From: Phialocephala subalpina
Lineage: Eukaryota; Ascomycota; Leotiomycetes; Helotiales; Mollisiaceae
NCBI GenBank assembly: GCA_900073065.1
Contig: FJOG01000003.1
Span: 351,790-415,789 of the forward strand
Length of the DNA stretch: 64,000 nucleotides
Reading direction: 5' to 3'
The notes beneath the pieces are model-generated. The model did no database searches and was not told the DNA's origin. It was given only the letters and a program-made list of their open reading frames with translations. Positions 33,042 through 44,930 of this stretch are shown here, piece after piece (position 1 is the stretch's first letter; each line of letters begins with the position of its first letter). A program made the position numbers and the translations under genes.

Positions 33042-35058
33042 TCACGTATGCGGAATTTCCCCAAGTCCCTCAAGTTCGACGAACTGTCTTTCGTATCTGA
33101 ACTTCAACACCGGCCACTTCTCCTTCTCTGAATTCCCCGACTTCACCAAGCCATGAAGTCTTCGAACCTGTGTTGAGTGGAAGACGTACGATAGACGCTG
33201 CTGTCCCAAGCCCACCTGCGAAAGTTCGCCGTTCACCTCCGGAGGATAGATCATGGGTTTCTTTTGTTGGATTTAAGAAGTCCCTTCTCCTCTATCAAGA
33301 TCGTCAGTGTCTCGAGGTTAGGGAAAGAGTTGGCGATGTGGAGAAGGTCATGCTCGCTCACCTTCCAACATTTGGGTTGTGTGATGACCTATTGGAGATT
33401 TTAAGTCAGCAATACGATCTCCACGAGAGAGAAATGTTGGATCACCTACCAAATGTCTCAACACCGGTGCAACCTCCCACTCCGAGATTCCTCGGTAGAA
33501 GCTCTGCGGTATCTTCTCCCCATTGGCATCAACGCACGGTCTTCGGAACGGCCAGAAAGAATCGATGTCGCTCATATACGCACCTCTACCGACACTACCA
33601 CAGGCGAAATTGTTGCCGGTGAAGAACAACTTGTATACCGGATGTTCTCGACGGCGACGCTCCAAATCAGTACGTTTTTCCTCAGTAAGCTCGCCCACTC
33701 TGTCGACTTCGAGGTACTCCTTTCGAGATTCCTTGCAGGCTTGCAGGATAGCGGGTACCAGTCGATCCCAGTAGAATGTTCGCTTGGCCTTTCCTCTACC
33801 GATGGCCTTGCGTTGGACCTGGAGATATGGGCTAGCAATTCGTTCTTCTTGCGTTTAAAATTCGAATTACGTTGAACAATACTCATGATCAAAAGTTACT
33901 GTTCCTCATGATCAAGAACAATAGCCAAAAATAAATGGGGGAAACCGAAACAAAGGGATCTGGAGAGAGGCATGTAACTTACGATCACAGCAGGGGGTGG
34001 AGCAGCAAATCGCTAGACTGGGATTCGGATCTCAATTGGTAGCTTCGTGAAGCACTTGAATTCAACAAGAGGCTCCGGTTGGACTTCGCTGATGTATGGG
34101 TTCAGAGAATAAGGTGGCTGTGGCGGGTCGGCAAGAGGTAGCTTCACTACAACATTGCTGGCGGGAGCCGAAGTTGATGGAGCTGGTGGGACAATGGTCG
34201 AAGACGAGTCGGGAGAGTTGCCGTTCGGAAGAGCGGTCGTAGTGGTAGCAACCAAGCGTGGAGCAGGATGAACCAGGTATTGGAGAGCCGGGTTGAGAGA
34301 AGTAGGTGGTGTGTGGTTGTTAGAAGCCAAAGCGGCGGTATCGAATTGCTAGTTTGAGGGATACAGGTGCATCGGTGGCGCGGCGAGAGCAGGTGGGGAG
34401 TATGAACGGGCATACCCAGCAGAAGCCCCAGCAGGAGCAGGTGGATGTGCAAGACCCAGGTATTCTGGAGCTACTGTGACATTGGTTGAGTATAAACGGG
34501 CGTATGCGGCCTGAGCAGCAGGATATCCAAGGCTGCTGACTGGAACAGCAACTCATTGTGTCGGCGTAGGGATTGGTGGGAGCAAAGTAGACAACGTGGA
34601 AGGAGAGTCGTTGGTGACAGGGATGGCTGCGTCCAAGAGCTGGTTGATCGCACGCTTTGTAGCCGGATATGATGGAATTGGAAGTGATGGGAGGAAGGTT
34701 GTCAGGTCTGAGGGAGTGTAAATGGTAACTGTGGTCGCATTATCCAAGATCACATTGATAGCAGACAGATATGAGGGGCCTGGAGGTGGAGGGAGGGAGG
34801 TTGTAAGTGCAGAAGGGGTGTAATTGGCAACAGGGGCGGGAGCATTCAAGAGCGGATTGGTCGCAGTCAGAGATGGCGCTGGGCGACCAAACCCTGGGAG
34901 TGTGTTGAGGTATCGTTCAAGATCATCGTCATCAATGGGTGTGTCGTCCAAAGTCGGGTTGCGATCAGGTAGTCGCTCGCATTTGCATGCGCAACTAGTG
35001 CTTGGATTTCTCTGCGCTGCGCCCAAAAGGATTTGGGAGAAAGCCCGGGAGACGACAT
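33042..35058 (-). pseudogene. Decayed sister of the proline-rich 2EXR gene
   Basis: Same layout as the 30.4-32.6 kb gene. ATG 35058 gives MSSPGLSPKSFWAQRREIQA, matching its N-terminal motif. The Pro/Thr-rich arm then changes frame near 34.98 kb and again further on. The 2EXR box (FKCFTKLPIEIRIPV) ends in TAG at the position of the invariant Trp of IW. AAPPPAVI, a GTAAGT donor and a CTCCAG acceptor follow, then VQRKAIGRGK, ILQACKESRKEYL, RRREHPVYKLFF, SDIDSFWPF and a second intron at the same LRHL site. The last exon holds LETLTILIEEKGLL and, after a further frameshift near 33.26 kb, YPPEVNGEL and WPVLKFRYERQFVELE. At least one nonsense and three frameshifts. Confidence 0.8.
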
Positions 35059-36236
35059 TGTTGATGTATATCAACAGACGGTTGATGGAAGAAGAAAGCG
35101 CCGAGCCAAGTTGTGTTGTCGCAGTTCAAGACCCAGAAAGTGTGGTGTTCTGTTGATGTTCGATCCCGAAAGAGGAGGCTTATTATGCTGTCTAGCTCCG
35201 GAATACAAGCCGTAGCGCCATACTGCCAGCTTTTTAGGGAGCTTATAGTGCCCGTGCCCTCTGCTCATGTGAATTCAAAGTTGAATATATACGTGTTGTG
35301 GATCAAACGTGATGGTGAGCGGTCAAAGGTATTGCAGAAGTTGCTTTGTTCACCTTTGCCTGCCAGTTCCTGAACTATAGCCTTTTCTTTTGGTGGTTAA
35401 GACATCAAACTTTCGTTCCTTCAACTGTGAGGTCATTTGGGGCTCTCTGGATTGGAAGCATCTTGGGGACGAGTTCATAAGCGGTCTCTGCTTCGGAATT
35501 TCGTTCATTCAAACAGACAATTGCAGAGTTGTGAAATCCTCTGAGTATTTCGATACTTCTGTCAAGATAGCGATATTAAGCTTCCCATTTGGTTCAGCTT
35601 CACCGGGTCAACTTTGCAAGCTGGCAGATACCGGCTTGTTATTTAAATATCCACGTTTGCTCATCAGCTTCATGTTTGCGCTTCAAAAATATTTGCGGCC
35701 CGTCAACAGGCTCAATGTTTGTTCATGTCAAATGCGCCGCAGATAAAAGTTGAACAATGTCATATCAAAAGATCTTGTATTGGCTCTTGTCATACTTATG
35801 TCCACTATTTAATTCGAGTTCCCTTGTTCTCATCCTAACTCCTAATCAAAGAGGATTTAGGAATGGGAGGGATATTCAAACATGATCTAGATACCCTCAG
35901 TCATTCACACATTAATCACAAGGGCGAGGAGAGAAGGCAATCATATTTTGGTCTGAAGTTCTTCGCTCTGTAAAATCCAGGCTAAGATCTGCCCTGCTAT
36001 CTTTCATTGCGCCGGGTCAATGAACTCAAGTCAATCACCATTGCACCAACTACTAAGACCGAGTTGGCCTTGCCTCGAGAAGCAAGAAGCAAATCAATAT
36101 CTCGATTGGCCTCCTCGGCCAATGTCCCTGACTCCTTGCATAATCAACGAATATAAAACTCCTTAGTCCTACACACGATATGAGGTAGTCAAGCAACACG
36201 CTGTCCCCTGATGAGAAGTCGTTGAGAGGTTGGCGG
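35059..36236. other. Intergenic, no gene seen
   Basis: About 1.2 kb. A 118-codon plus-strand frame at 35.4-35.7 kb shows no domain. Nothing else supported. Confidence 0.4.
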
Positions 36237-37142
36237 TTAAGCTGTGCTTGGTTGTTTGGGATGCCATAAAGTCGGAACATTTTCGACGGCCCTAAATTGT
36301 TGTTCGAATCTGAACTTCAAGTCTGGAAATGCCAAATTCTCGAAGTTCTCGGACTCAATTTGTACAAGATGCCCCAACTGTTCAACAGAAAGTAGCATCC
36401 GTTGGTCTCGAGTAAGCCCACTGAAACAAAGTTGCCCATTGATCTCCGGCGCGTAGGGAAATGGAACTGGATGGGCGGGATGAGGGTTGACCCAATAATC
36501 TTGGATGAGGATCGTGAAAGTCTCCAAGCAGGGAAATGAGTCGGTAAGAGCCTTGAAGTCATGTCGGTTGAGATTCGGGCCCGATTGTATAAGGACCAAG
36601 TGCTTTAGAGTTCCTGCGACATCCAACTCGGTAACCCCAAGGTACGGGCTTCTGGAGCGAATAAAGCAAAGTAAACCTGCGTTCTTCCTTTCCTGCATTT
36701 CGTAACCCATGCCGAACAGCGCATCAATAGCGGCCGAGAAGTAAGCTCCTCCACTCATCTTACTCTTATTTCGAAAGTAAAGCTTGTAGACCGGGTGTTC
36801 GCAGCGTCGGCGGTTGAGGGAAGCTTATTGTGCAAGTCCCAACTCCTTATTTCTCTTGTCGGGCTCGATCTCGATGAACTCGTTCCGGGACTCGCGGCAA
36901 GCTTGAAGGACGGCAGGAACCGGGCGATCAAAGAAGAATCGACGTCCCTTGACTCGGCTCTTGCGTTGAACAATAATGGCAGGCTCCGGTGTCGCAAAGG
37001 ACCAAACAAGGAGACGCAACTCCAGTGGTAATTTGGAGAAGAATGTAAACTCGCTGAACGGCTTGGCTTTGGTCCGTGACTCATGAGTAGACTCTTGTAC
37101 AGCCTCGTCGTCGTCAAGTGTCAGGTCGATTATAGTAACCAT
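36237..37142 (-). pseudogene. 2EXR gene with a single nonsense codon
   Basis: From ATG 37142 one continuous frame of 301 codons plus stop runs to 36237, interrupted only by TAA at 36825-36827. N-terminus MVTIIDLTLDDDEA resembles a SUMO-interacting motif (hydrophobic core IIDL followed by acidic residues). Then FTFFSKLPLELRLLVW, TPEPAIIVQRKSRVKGRRF, VLQACRESRNEFI, the stop, RRRCEHPVYKLYFRNKS, SAAIDALFGM, LKHLVL, CLETFTILIQD, APEINGQL and FPDLKFRFEQQF. All family blocks on both sides of the stop are conserved. CAA to TAA is a C-to-T change at CpA. It may be newly inactivated, or polymorphic in the population. Confidence 0.82.
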
Positions 37143-40100
37143 GTTGTTTGATGAGAATGCGACAGTGCGCTTCGTGAAGGTTTGGTCGTGTAGTAAGTGC
37201 TCGAGGTTTGTAGTAATAGAGGAATTATGCGGTGCGGCCTCCAACGTTCGTTGAAAATTGTGGTTGTTGGAGAAGTTGTGAACGAACTGTCAAGCTCCGA
37301 ACGAGGGCAGCGACCCTTTTGTCGCAGACGCTAGCGCATACAACACTCGCTTAATTATATAAAAGAGGTTAGCGTTATTTCCTTCCACCCTGCGCATTCA
37401 CCATTTGAAAGTTATGTCTTCCTAGAGATAGCCATCATTGTTCCAACAAGGATCAGAACAAATAGTCATGAAAGAAAGCTGAATTTAAACCAGAAATTGA
37501 CCAAGCCCCACAGTATCAAAGTGGGCTAGAGATGGTTTAATACTCTATGATTTTGACCTTCGAGCTCCCAGAACGATCAAGAAATGGAATAAAAGGAGAT
37601 TCACAACTTGAAAGCGCATTGAAACCTTGGCGTATCTCTTTTATACAGTATTCATTAGACCTTTTCATGTACGAGGCACTCTCAGTTTGGTTCTGAACAA
37701 GAGCTGCAATGGAGCTTTGGGTGATCAAACCCCTTTCAGAGATTCGGTTAACACAGCTACACGATGAGCTGTATCACACACATTCGACTTTCGGGTCCAC
37801 CGGCCATACCCATGCACTGCAATGCACTTCCATTTATATCATTATATAAAGTAATATTTCGTAAGTGTTAGTCAGATAATTCATTTTAATTCAGAAGCCC
37901 ACTATTATACAAATAATTAACCATCAGCCTATAGTACAGCTTCCAGCATCCTATCCAACCCATTTTTCTATTCATGCATCAGTATTATATCGAGGTCTCA
38001 TCGAAATTTCGGAGAAGAGTGGAGGAGATTTGAGGAGATCTTTAATGTACGCATCAACTCGAAATATCCGCAGTAGTTTCGGAGACTCTTTAATTGGTTG
38101 TTGGCAGGCTTTAGACTGGTGAGCCTTTGCAGTCATAACATTTCAGCCTGCTCCCGTTACTTCAATCTATTCTAGCCTTTTGACTCTCCCTAACGGTTTC
38201 CTCCACAATCATAATCCGGGAGGGCCATGGCTTTCGAACCTGGTATGCCATTATTGATAGCCGCTCCGCGACGTTAACGTCCATATTTCTAAGTTTTGAG
38301 GCAGTGGAGCTGGAGCAGCTGTGCCACCGTCCTAAGCGGACTTCGGTCTCTCTCAATCCTCATCCCCGATAACCACGAACCATCTAGTCACGTACTCGTA
38401 TCGCCTTTCGGTGTTATTCTTGATGAATGCATCGACGTAGGTGGAAGCGATATAAGCAACCTCGCGCTCGAACTTTTCTCCTTTGCCATTGCTTAATCCT
38501 ATGTTTCATTGGCGCTGGCTCCGACATGCACTGGCGATTTGATCAGACGGCAACAGAAAGGGTATGACAACAGACAAAGGAAGCATGTCTTGAGCTCGAA
38601 GCGCCTTGTAAATGGGTATGTTGGAAAGCAGACTTCACCACAACCTTCGTGAGACTGTAGAGCTTGCGGTGTGAGTGACAGAAAACAGGGCACTCACGAA
38701 TATGAGAATAGCGTGTCAAGAACTTGATTCGGTTGACGTTGCTAAACAGGCTAGAAGTCAGCTATTTGCACCCTTCTAGATCGTTCGCTTGAAAGACGAC
38801 ATGGAGAGGGTACAGGAGCCTTACGATTCATATCCAACTCAATATGCTGATGCCTCCAGTTGTCGAGGTTGCCGATCATCGGTTTGCTAGCTTCGTGAGC
38901 CAAGTCGGCGGTTCCTCCATTGCAGACTTCAGCGGCATTGGTGGGTCCGTTTGAGAGAAAGTGGCTGAATATCTCGACTCGAAGCTCATATAGGAGAGTG
39001 GAAAAGAGGACGGTGCCCATGAACTTTGCACGCATCTTCGAATCGGTTGCATCCTCATACCAAAGAAACTCCAGTAAGCATTCAAGACAAACCAACAACA
39101 CAACCATAAGGAAGCATTGGGTGTTCGTAGCAGCAGGATCTCCACGAAAGATGTGTGCTGGGATCTGGTCTATTAGCATTTCTCTTCCGCCTAAAGAGAT
39201 GGTCAAATGGTAAGATCACAGCAATGGATCTCTTGACAACAATCGCGGGGGATCAGAATTGTTTGGTCTAAGTTGATCATTGAATGATGAAATTGCTAAC
39301 ACGTTTCTCGAGTTTACCAGTACTGTGGGCAAAAGGAACAAGGAGGGCAAAAACAGGGTTGGAAACTCACATATTCAAAAGAGTGGAAATAAAGAGGCAG
39401 ATTCCAAATTTCTGCCCTGTTCGAGATCAGGGTTACCACTTCTAGGAAGCCCTTTTTGAAGAATCACCAAACTCAGAAGGAATTCATACCATTCACCAGA
39501 TCGGGGTAGCAACAGCCAGCCGCCCACCCATTGTGTCGTCGCATTGATAATTCCTGTAATTGAATTCGAGGTTCGTGGTGATCGTCTGACCATTTGGAGG
39601 TGATACTGCACCACCACTACCTGCAGCAAATCGTCGTCGGGTGCCTTCTTCGGGGCTGCTCAGGAAGCTACTGGTCAAATTTGAGTCAGCTCCACAGTCC
39701 CCTACTGAAACAGCGCAGATAATAGACAACGATTACGATTTTGACAACAATTACTATGAGTCAAATCTGTAATCTCCGCAGCATCAAGTGAGACAATCAA
39801 GCTCTTGACCCGATACGGTTCTCAGCAGTTTGTCGGGCGAAAAGACGGGGGAGAGTCTTGGTGTGATCAAGGGGCAGTACTGACTAGCGTGGAGAAAAGG
39901 TTGCTGAAAGATGCAACTTTTGGTGTTTCAAAGACCAACACGCCATGCCAAAATTCTATCTCTCATAGCCGTAGTTCCAAATCTATTGACTTTAGTTTCA
40001 AACAAGGGAAGGACTCGTATCATACACTTCACATACTTGCTCTCCACCGAGGGTGTTTGCTCAGGTCACTCCACACCCTCTTTCTAGTTTCGTATTGAAT

Positions 40101-43100
40101 TGTGATGTCCAAGACGTGGAACTGGTGGCAGTGATCGAGGATTCTCAAAACTTGTCCCGTGGTTTGCAGGTATGGTGATGCGCCATTGTCTCTCCCAAAG
40201 CTACTACTCGTGGACATAGCCTCCGCCAGGAAAGCCATAGCCTTTCTTGATATGTGCAAGTGCACTTCCTTTTCCCTTAAAACTGTTGCAGTCAGTTGAC
40301 TTTCTCTAGTCAAAGGCATGTAATGATTGTCCAGATGACAATGAAAAGAACGTTGGCAGCAAGAAGGGTCCAACTTCAAAAGACATAGCTTTTATGAGAG
40401 AGGCACGCAATTGTAATCCTTCTGCTTTGAGTTGTCTAAAAGCGAAGAGCGGAGAAATTCAAAGAGGGGCAACTCACAAGCATAGATACCAAGACAAGAA
40501 GATTATGTTCCACGTTGTACTACTCTTGAGGCCCTCTAAATCAGCTTTTATAACCCCAAAGACGGGTTTTCAAGGCTGTCCCCAACGAGATGGCTCGTGA
40601 ACCGGTGTATTATTCACCTGCACATTTCAATTAGCAAGAACTCTACAACCCTTCGGCTTCAGTCCATCCAGTCTCCTGAAGGAACATCTGGGGGTGGATT
40701 GGTAGATCTGGTCCTGTCAATGGTATCGACAGCGGCATTGGCGAGCTTGAAGCTGATATCTTTACAGTCGAAGGCCTCCAATTCTTATTATTTTCAATAC
40801 CACTGCCAACACCACACTCGAGGTCCGGACTGGGTTGAAAGCGATCGAAAAGGGGTTGAAAGTTTTTCCGTATGGATGAACTCGAGGCACAAGGCTGTAC
40901 TATTCGGAAGCTTGAGAAGTCAGCCGTTGATGCTGGCTAGCGAGTTGGAAAATGTTGCGAGCCATGAAAAAGAAAAATCTCGAGAGATTTCCTTGCCAAC
41001 CGAGAAAGGGGAATAATGCGGACCGGGCTTACTGGCAGTCTGGGACCCGCACGCCTGCTCAATGTGTGCAAGTACGGTCTCCATTCCCTTATTGTATCCC
41101 TCATCCTAACCCACGTCCCAATATGCTTCTGGTTTGCCATAAGCTTCCCGTAATAATAGCAGTGCTATTCGCTGGGCTCGCAGCTCCAAGTGAGCCTCGC
41201 CATGGTCCCAAATTCGCAGAGGAGGATGTGCCGCGGCTTCAAGGGTAGAACGTAGCTTCGAAATTTTGAGAGGAACATAGCAATGTATGCGCGGGCAAGC
41301 GTTGTATCCAGTGGGCATATCGAGGTTTTGAAAGAGGACCGATCCCTCTGCAGGCGAAACTGCAAGCAAGTTGAAGTCAATACCTTTTTCCATGCAACAA
41401 AGGAAAAAGTGTCTTTGAGCTTACCTGTCGTGTATCCAGTCATTGCGGTTCGTCATTGAATGGATCATGTCTTTTGTTATTTCCTGAGGCGTGTTTTGGC
41501 GAGGGGGTGTAGAAAGTGCCTTGCAGATATTCGCTCTTGCTTAGTCGTCACGCGAACTAGCTTCATTCGCTCCTTCTACCATGATCCTCGAAGGCGGTCC
41601 AAGCTTCCTCTTCCCTCTTTTTTTTCTTTCCATTGTCTCCTACAGATCGTTATCCTTCAGTGAAAAATTCCCAACTACAACACATCACGCCCTCAAAAGA
41701 ATTACCCATACCCCTCTTCGATATAGAGACAGCACATATGGCCATTGTGTACTTCCATTGGAAGAGCGCGGCTGCGATATCCCTTTTCTACCCCCTCGAA
41801 CCCAAACCCGCCTTGCTCGATATCATTCTCTTAAAGACAATCTCGGATCACAAGAGGAACAGCATGCCGCAGCTGTGGAGAGTAAGTGGCCTGGTTTTCT
41901 TTCATCTGCTCATTGCTATGGGTGATTATTGCTGCCTCAGAGGTCAGTTGTGCTGATTTCTTTGATCTCCACTTCTTCTTGAAGACAAACACAACTTCAT
42001 CAAACTCGGGCGCTAACGCAATCAAATAGTATTTTCGCATTTCCGACTCGACTAGAACTGCCTACCTCCGTGGCTACCTCCCATGGGTACGAACCAATTA
42101 CCAAGAGGTCGTTATACTAGGGAATCATCAGCTCGTCATCTGAACGACTATCCGCGACAGCAGCAGTACAATCGTAGTAGGCCTCCTCCTTCTGTATAAC
42201 ACAACATCCGTACATCAATACCCAATCGCCTATACCCCGTACCCAGCCGTCTAAATAGCCACCGATACGATGGCCTTCACTGCCGACACCACAATTCCTG
42301 CGGCCTTTGGCCTGAGACATAAAGCAGCTTCTTCGAATTACAACGCGGTCTGTTGGCAGCTTCCACAAGTACAGAAACAGAACTTACTGAGTGGAGTCAC
42401 ACCACTGGTGGGCAATTTGGGAAGGAGACCGAGCCAGAAGCTGGCCGATTGCTGGTATTACTGGTGTTTGCATTTGCTTGCGGGTTATGCTTCTCTCAAG
42501 ATTGAATGCCATCCTAGGAACTGTTGTCGTGCTCGCATTTGTGTTGGTGATTGAGCTGTTGTACTGGAACCGAACGAAGCTGAAGTATGTATGCGTGATA
42601 GAATAAAACTCGAACGATCTTGTTCTATGCAACAGAGCGTCCTATTAAAGTATCTCATGGAAAAAGTGGTCTCTTGCGAAGCTTGTAAGTGTTTCTCTCT
42701 GCGTTGATATTGCCTTCAACTAACACTTCTCGAATATGGAACTTGACCAAAGATTGGTGAACAGAAACCCAGAGCGTCATATCGATATGTAAGATGCAGC
42801 TACTAGAAGGCCGTAATGTTCCGGAGAGGCCATACCAATCAAGAACGTCTAAAACCAGCCAGCAAGAGGAACCAAGAGATAGGAACAGTGCAATATTACA
42901 GTCGAGGCAAAACCGAGGCCTTCTCTCCCAGGTAGAGATACCCTTCTTCTAGAGCCTCACAAAGAATGACATCTGTTCACCCATTTATCACTCCGCAATA
43001 GCAGTGCCTGTTGAAGAAAGGAAGGAAGGATCGGTAGCGACACTTATGGAAATCCAGAATCACGGCCCACACATGAGATGGTTTTAGTTTCAAAGTGTCC

Positions 43101-43419
43101 TCAGCGAATACTCTTGCTGTGATTCTGCCTTTGAATGGGTTTGGGCAATTCTAGTGATAGGGATGTCTTCATTTCAAATGAAAGGGGTCAAGACGTTCAT
43201 TGCCTCCTCAACCGAGTTCCGTGACAAGATATTGATGGCCAACAACGTTTATTGTTTACTATCCGCTGTGTGACTCCATGCGTCTCTAGGTTGTGCTTCA
43301 AGGTAATGCCCGTCATATGTCCTTCCACAAGAGTTCCAGACGTTACGACACCTCGGCCCTTTCAAGATGCAATCGCCTAGCGGCAATACACCATAAATCC
43401 CAACAACTCCACCCCGTAA
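37143..43419. other. Gene-poor 6.3-kb interval
   Basis: No gene can be supported. Frames with some coding character, none with a recognised domain, are: minus 38751-39206 (a hydrophobic run CFLMVVLLVCLECLLEFLW), minus 39493-39729, minus 40029-40379, plus 40597-41016, minus 41106-41393 and plus 42391-42606 (a possible membrane helix AILGTVVVLAFVLVIELLYW). Several possible donors and acceptors lie between them, but no joined model holds together. Likely decayed genes. Confidence 0.45.
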
Positions 43420-44214
43420 TCAACCCAATGAAGCCTGGTCTCGACCAGTAGCACCCCAGATGTAGACCTCCTTGGTTGCCCCCTCATCCATAGCTTGCTT
43501 TTGGCCTTCAGTCTTGAATACCTCGGCGTTGTAGTACTTGACCTGAGCCTCGCGCTTGGGACAATCGCCTTCAACAACTGGTAGAGTCAAGGTAAACTTC
43601 TTGCATTTACCCCAGGATGCTCGAAAGATGTGAGTATGAAGATCATCCCTGACTGCAACATTGGGAACGGAGACGCCTGCCCAGCAGAAATCATGGTTGC
43701 AATCGGATCTTCCGCATGGCAAGAGCTCGAACTCCAAGTTGACGATGGTGTTGAAGGCAGTAATAGGATTTCCGCGGAGGTCGAAATAAGGAGGCCAAGA
43801 GCTACAGCAGCAAATTAGCAAGGTACGAAAGAACTAGCTTAAAGGGGAGTGTAGCAAGAGTTCTAGCAGACAGAGTACTTACTTGGTCAAATTGGCTGGT
43901 GACGGATCAACCAACTTCAAGTGCTTGATAGAGAGCCTTTGGCGACGAGACATTGCCTTGAGCTCTGCAATTTGCTCTGTCGTAGCGGTGTACTTCTGGA
44001 TCGTAAAGACATCCTTGAAGACGGGGAAGGCTTCTTTGTAGAGTGTGTTATCGACAACACGGAGGACGTTGGGTAGATCGTACGTATCGAGAACTTCATG
44101 GTCTGCCAGATACTTGAATATCGAGTTTCGAACTTCGGGTGGTGGAATTCGCAGACCGTTCTCGGGAGTTGGACGCGTAGCCCCGAGGGACTGTTGACTG
44201 GGCTGCGAAGCCAT
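43420..44214 (-). CDS. F-box/2EXR-like hypothetical protein (two exons)
   Basis: Join of 44214-43883 and 43801-43420, 237 residues. The 81-nt intron (GTAAGT...GCTAATTTGCTGCTGTAG) joins SPANLT to NSWPPYFDLRG in frame. The N-terminal third has IPPEVRNSIFKYLADHE, the usual opening of F-box-like and 2EXR-like fungal proteins, then EAFPVFKDVFTI and RRQRLSIKHLKL, as in 'conserved hypothetical' F-box-like proteins that estimate a distance from nearby landmarks. The C-terminal half (VNLEFELLPCG...CKKFTLTLPVVEGDCPKRE) is compact and not low-complexity, which supports a real folded protein. No ESR motif is visible, so it is not assigned to the 2EXR array. The ATG at 44214 is the first in frame. Function unknown. 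Confidence 0.7.
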
Positions 44215-44930
44215 GATCTGCAAGCTTTGTTCGTTGACGTTCAAAAACTTTACCAATTCCGCAGGTTTCAAGGTTTTGAGCTGCGTGCTGTTGAAGCTAA
44301 TTGAGGTGGGCTGGGTCCGTAGAAATCGAGGTCCGCCATTCGCCGATATACGAAGCTAAAAGATTGAAAATTACAAGTGATGTCCATCCTAATCCTGAAC
44401 GCGTCCAAACAATCACATCTTTGTTTCTAACAAACAGGAGCAAAGACACATCAACTCCCTCACATTAGAGTTCTGGTCTTCCCCCCTGAATTCCCGCTTC
44501 CTGCCATCTTTCCGAAGCGATCCAATCAGCATCACGATCCCAGCCTCATACTAAGAAAACGGACGACAACATCTCTCCACCCACATACAGCTTGCCTTCC
44601 TCTAGTGTGTCACTCGAAGTCATTTGGGTAACGCTCAGCTAATGTACCATAGATCAAGGGGCAATATATCTGCCATACAACCACAACGCCGCCGCTCAGA
44701 CAATGGAGGAAGCTTTCGCAGATCTCGGTCTCAGCATCCTAAGATCAAGGCGCGTTGCACTTTCGAGTCCTTGTGGAGCTGTACCAATGCGAGGACTAGC
44801 AACCGGTCTACAAATCCCAGGAGACGAAGGACATTGAAGTAGGGGAATCTGGGCAGGTCGGGCTTGCAACAATACACTGGGAGAAGGGCACAGCAAGACT
44901 CGTTACCATCGACGGATCTTCAGGAGACAT
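44215..44930. other. Intergenic, no confident gene
   Basis: Possible upstream remains of the plus-strand relic at 44.9 kb, for example a MEEAFADLGLSIL frame near 44.70 kb. Not assignable. Confidence 0.35.

Noticed and set aside
40597..41016. 139-codon plus-strand frame and overlapping open frames on the minus strand
   Set aside because: More than one frame is open over the same bases, which points to chance; no domain or convincing splice pair.
41106..41393. 95-codon minus-strand frame with leucine/arginine-rich end
   Set aside because: Looked ankyrin-like at first (ALLLLREAYG) but lacks the repeat spacing; not called.
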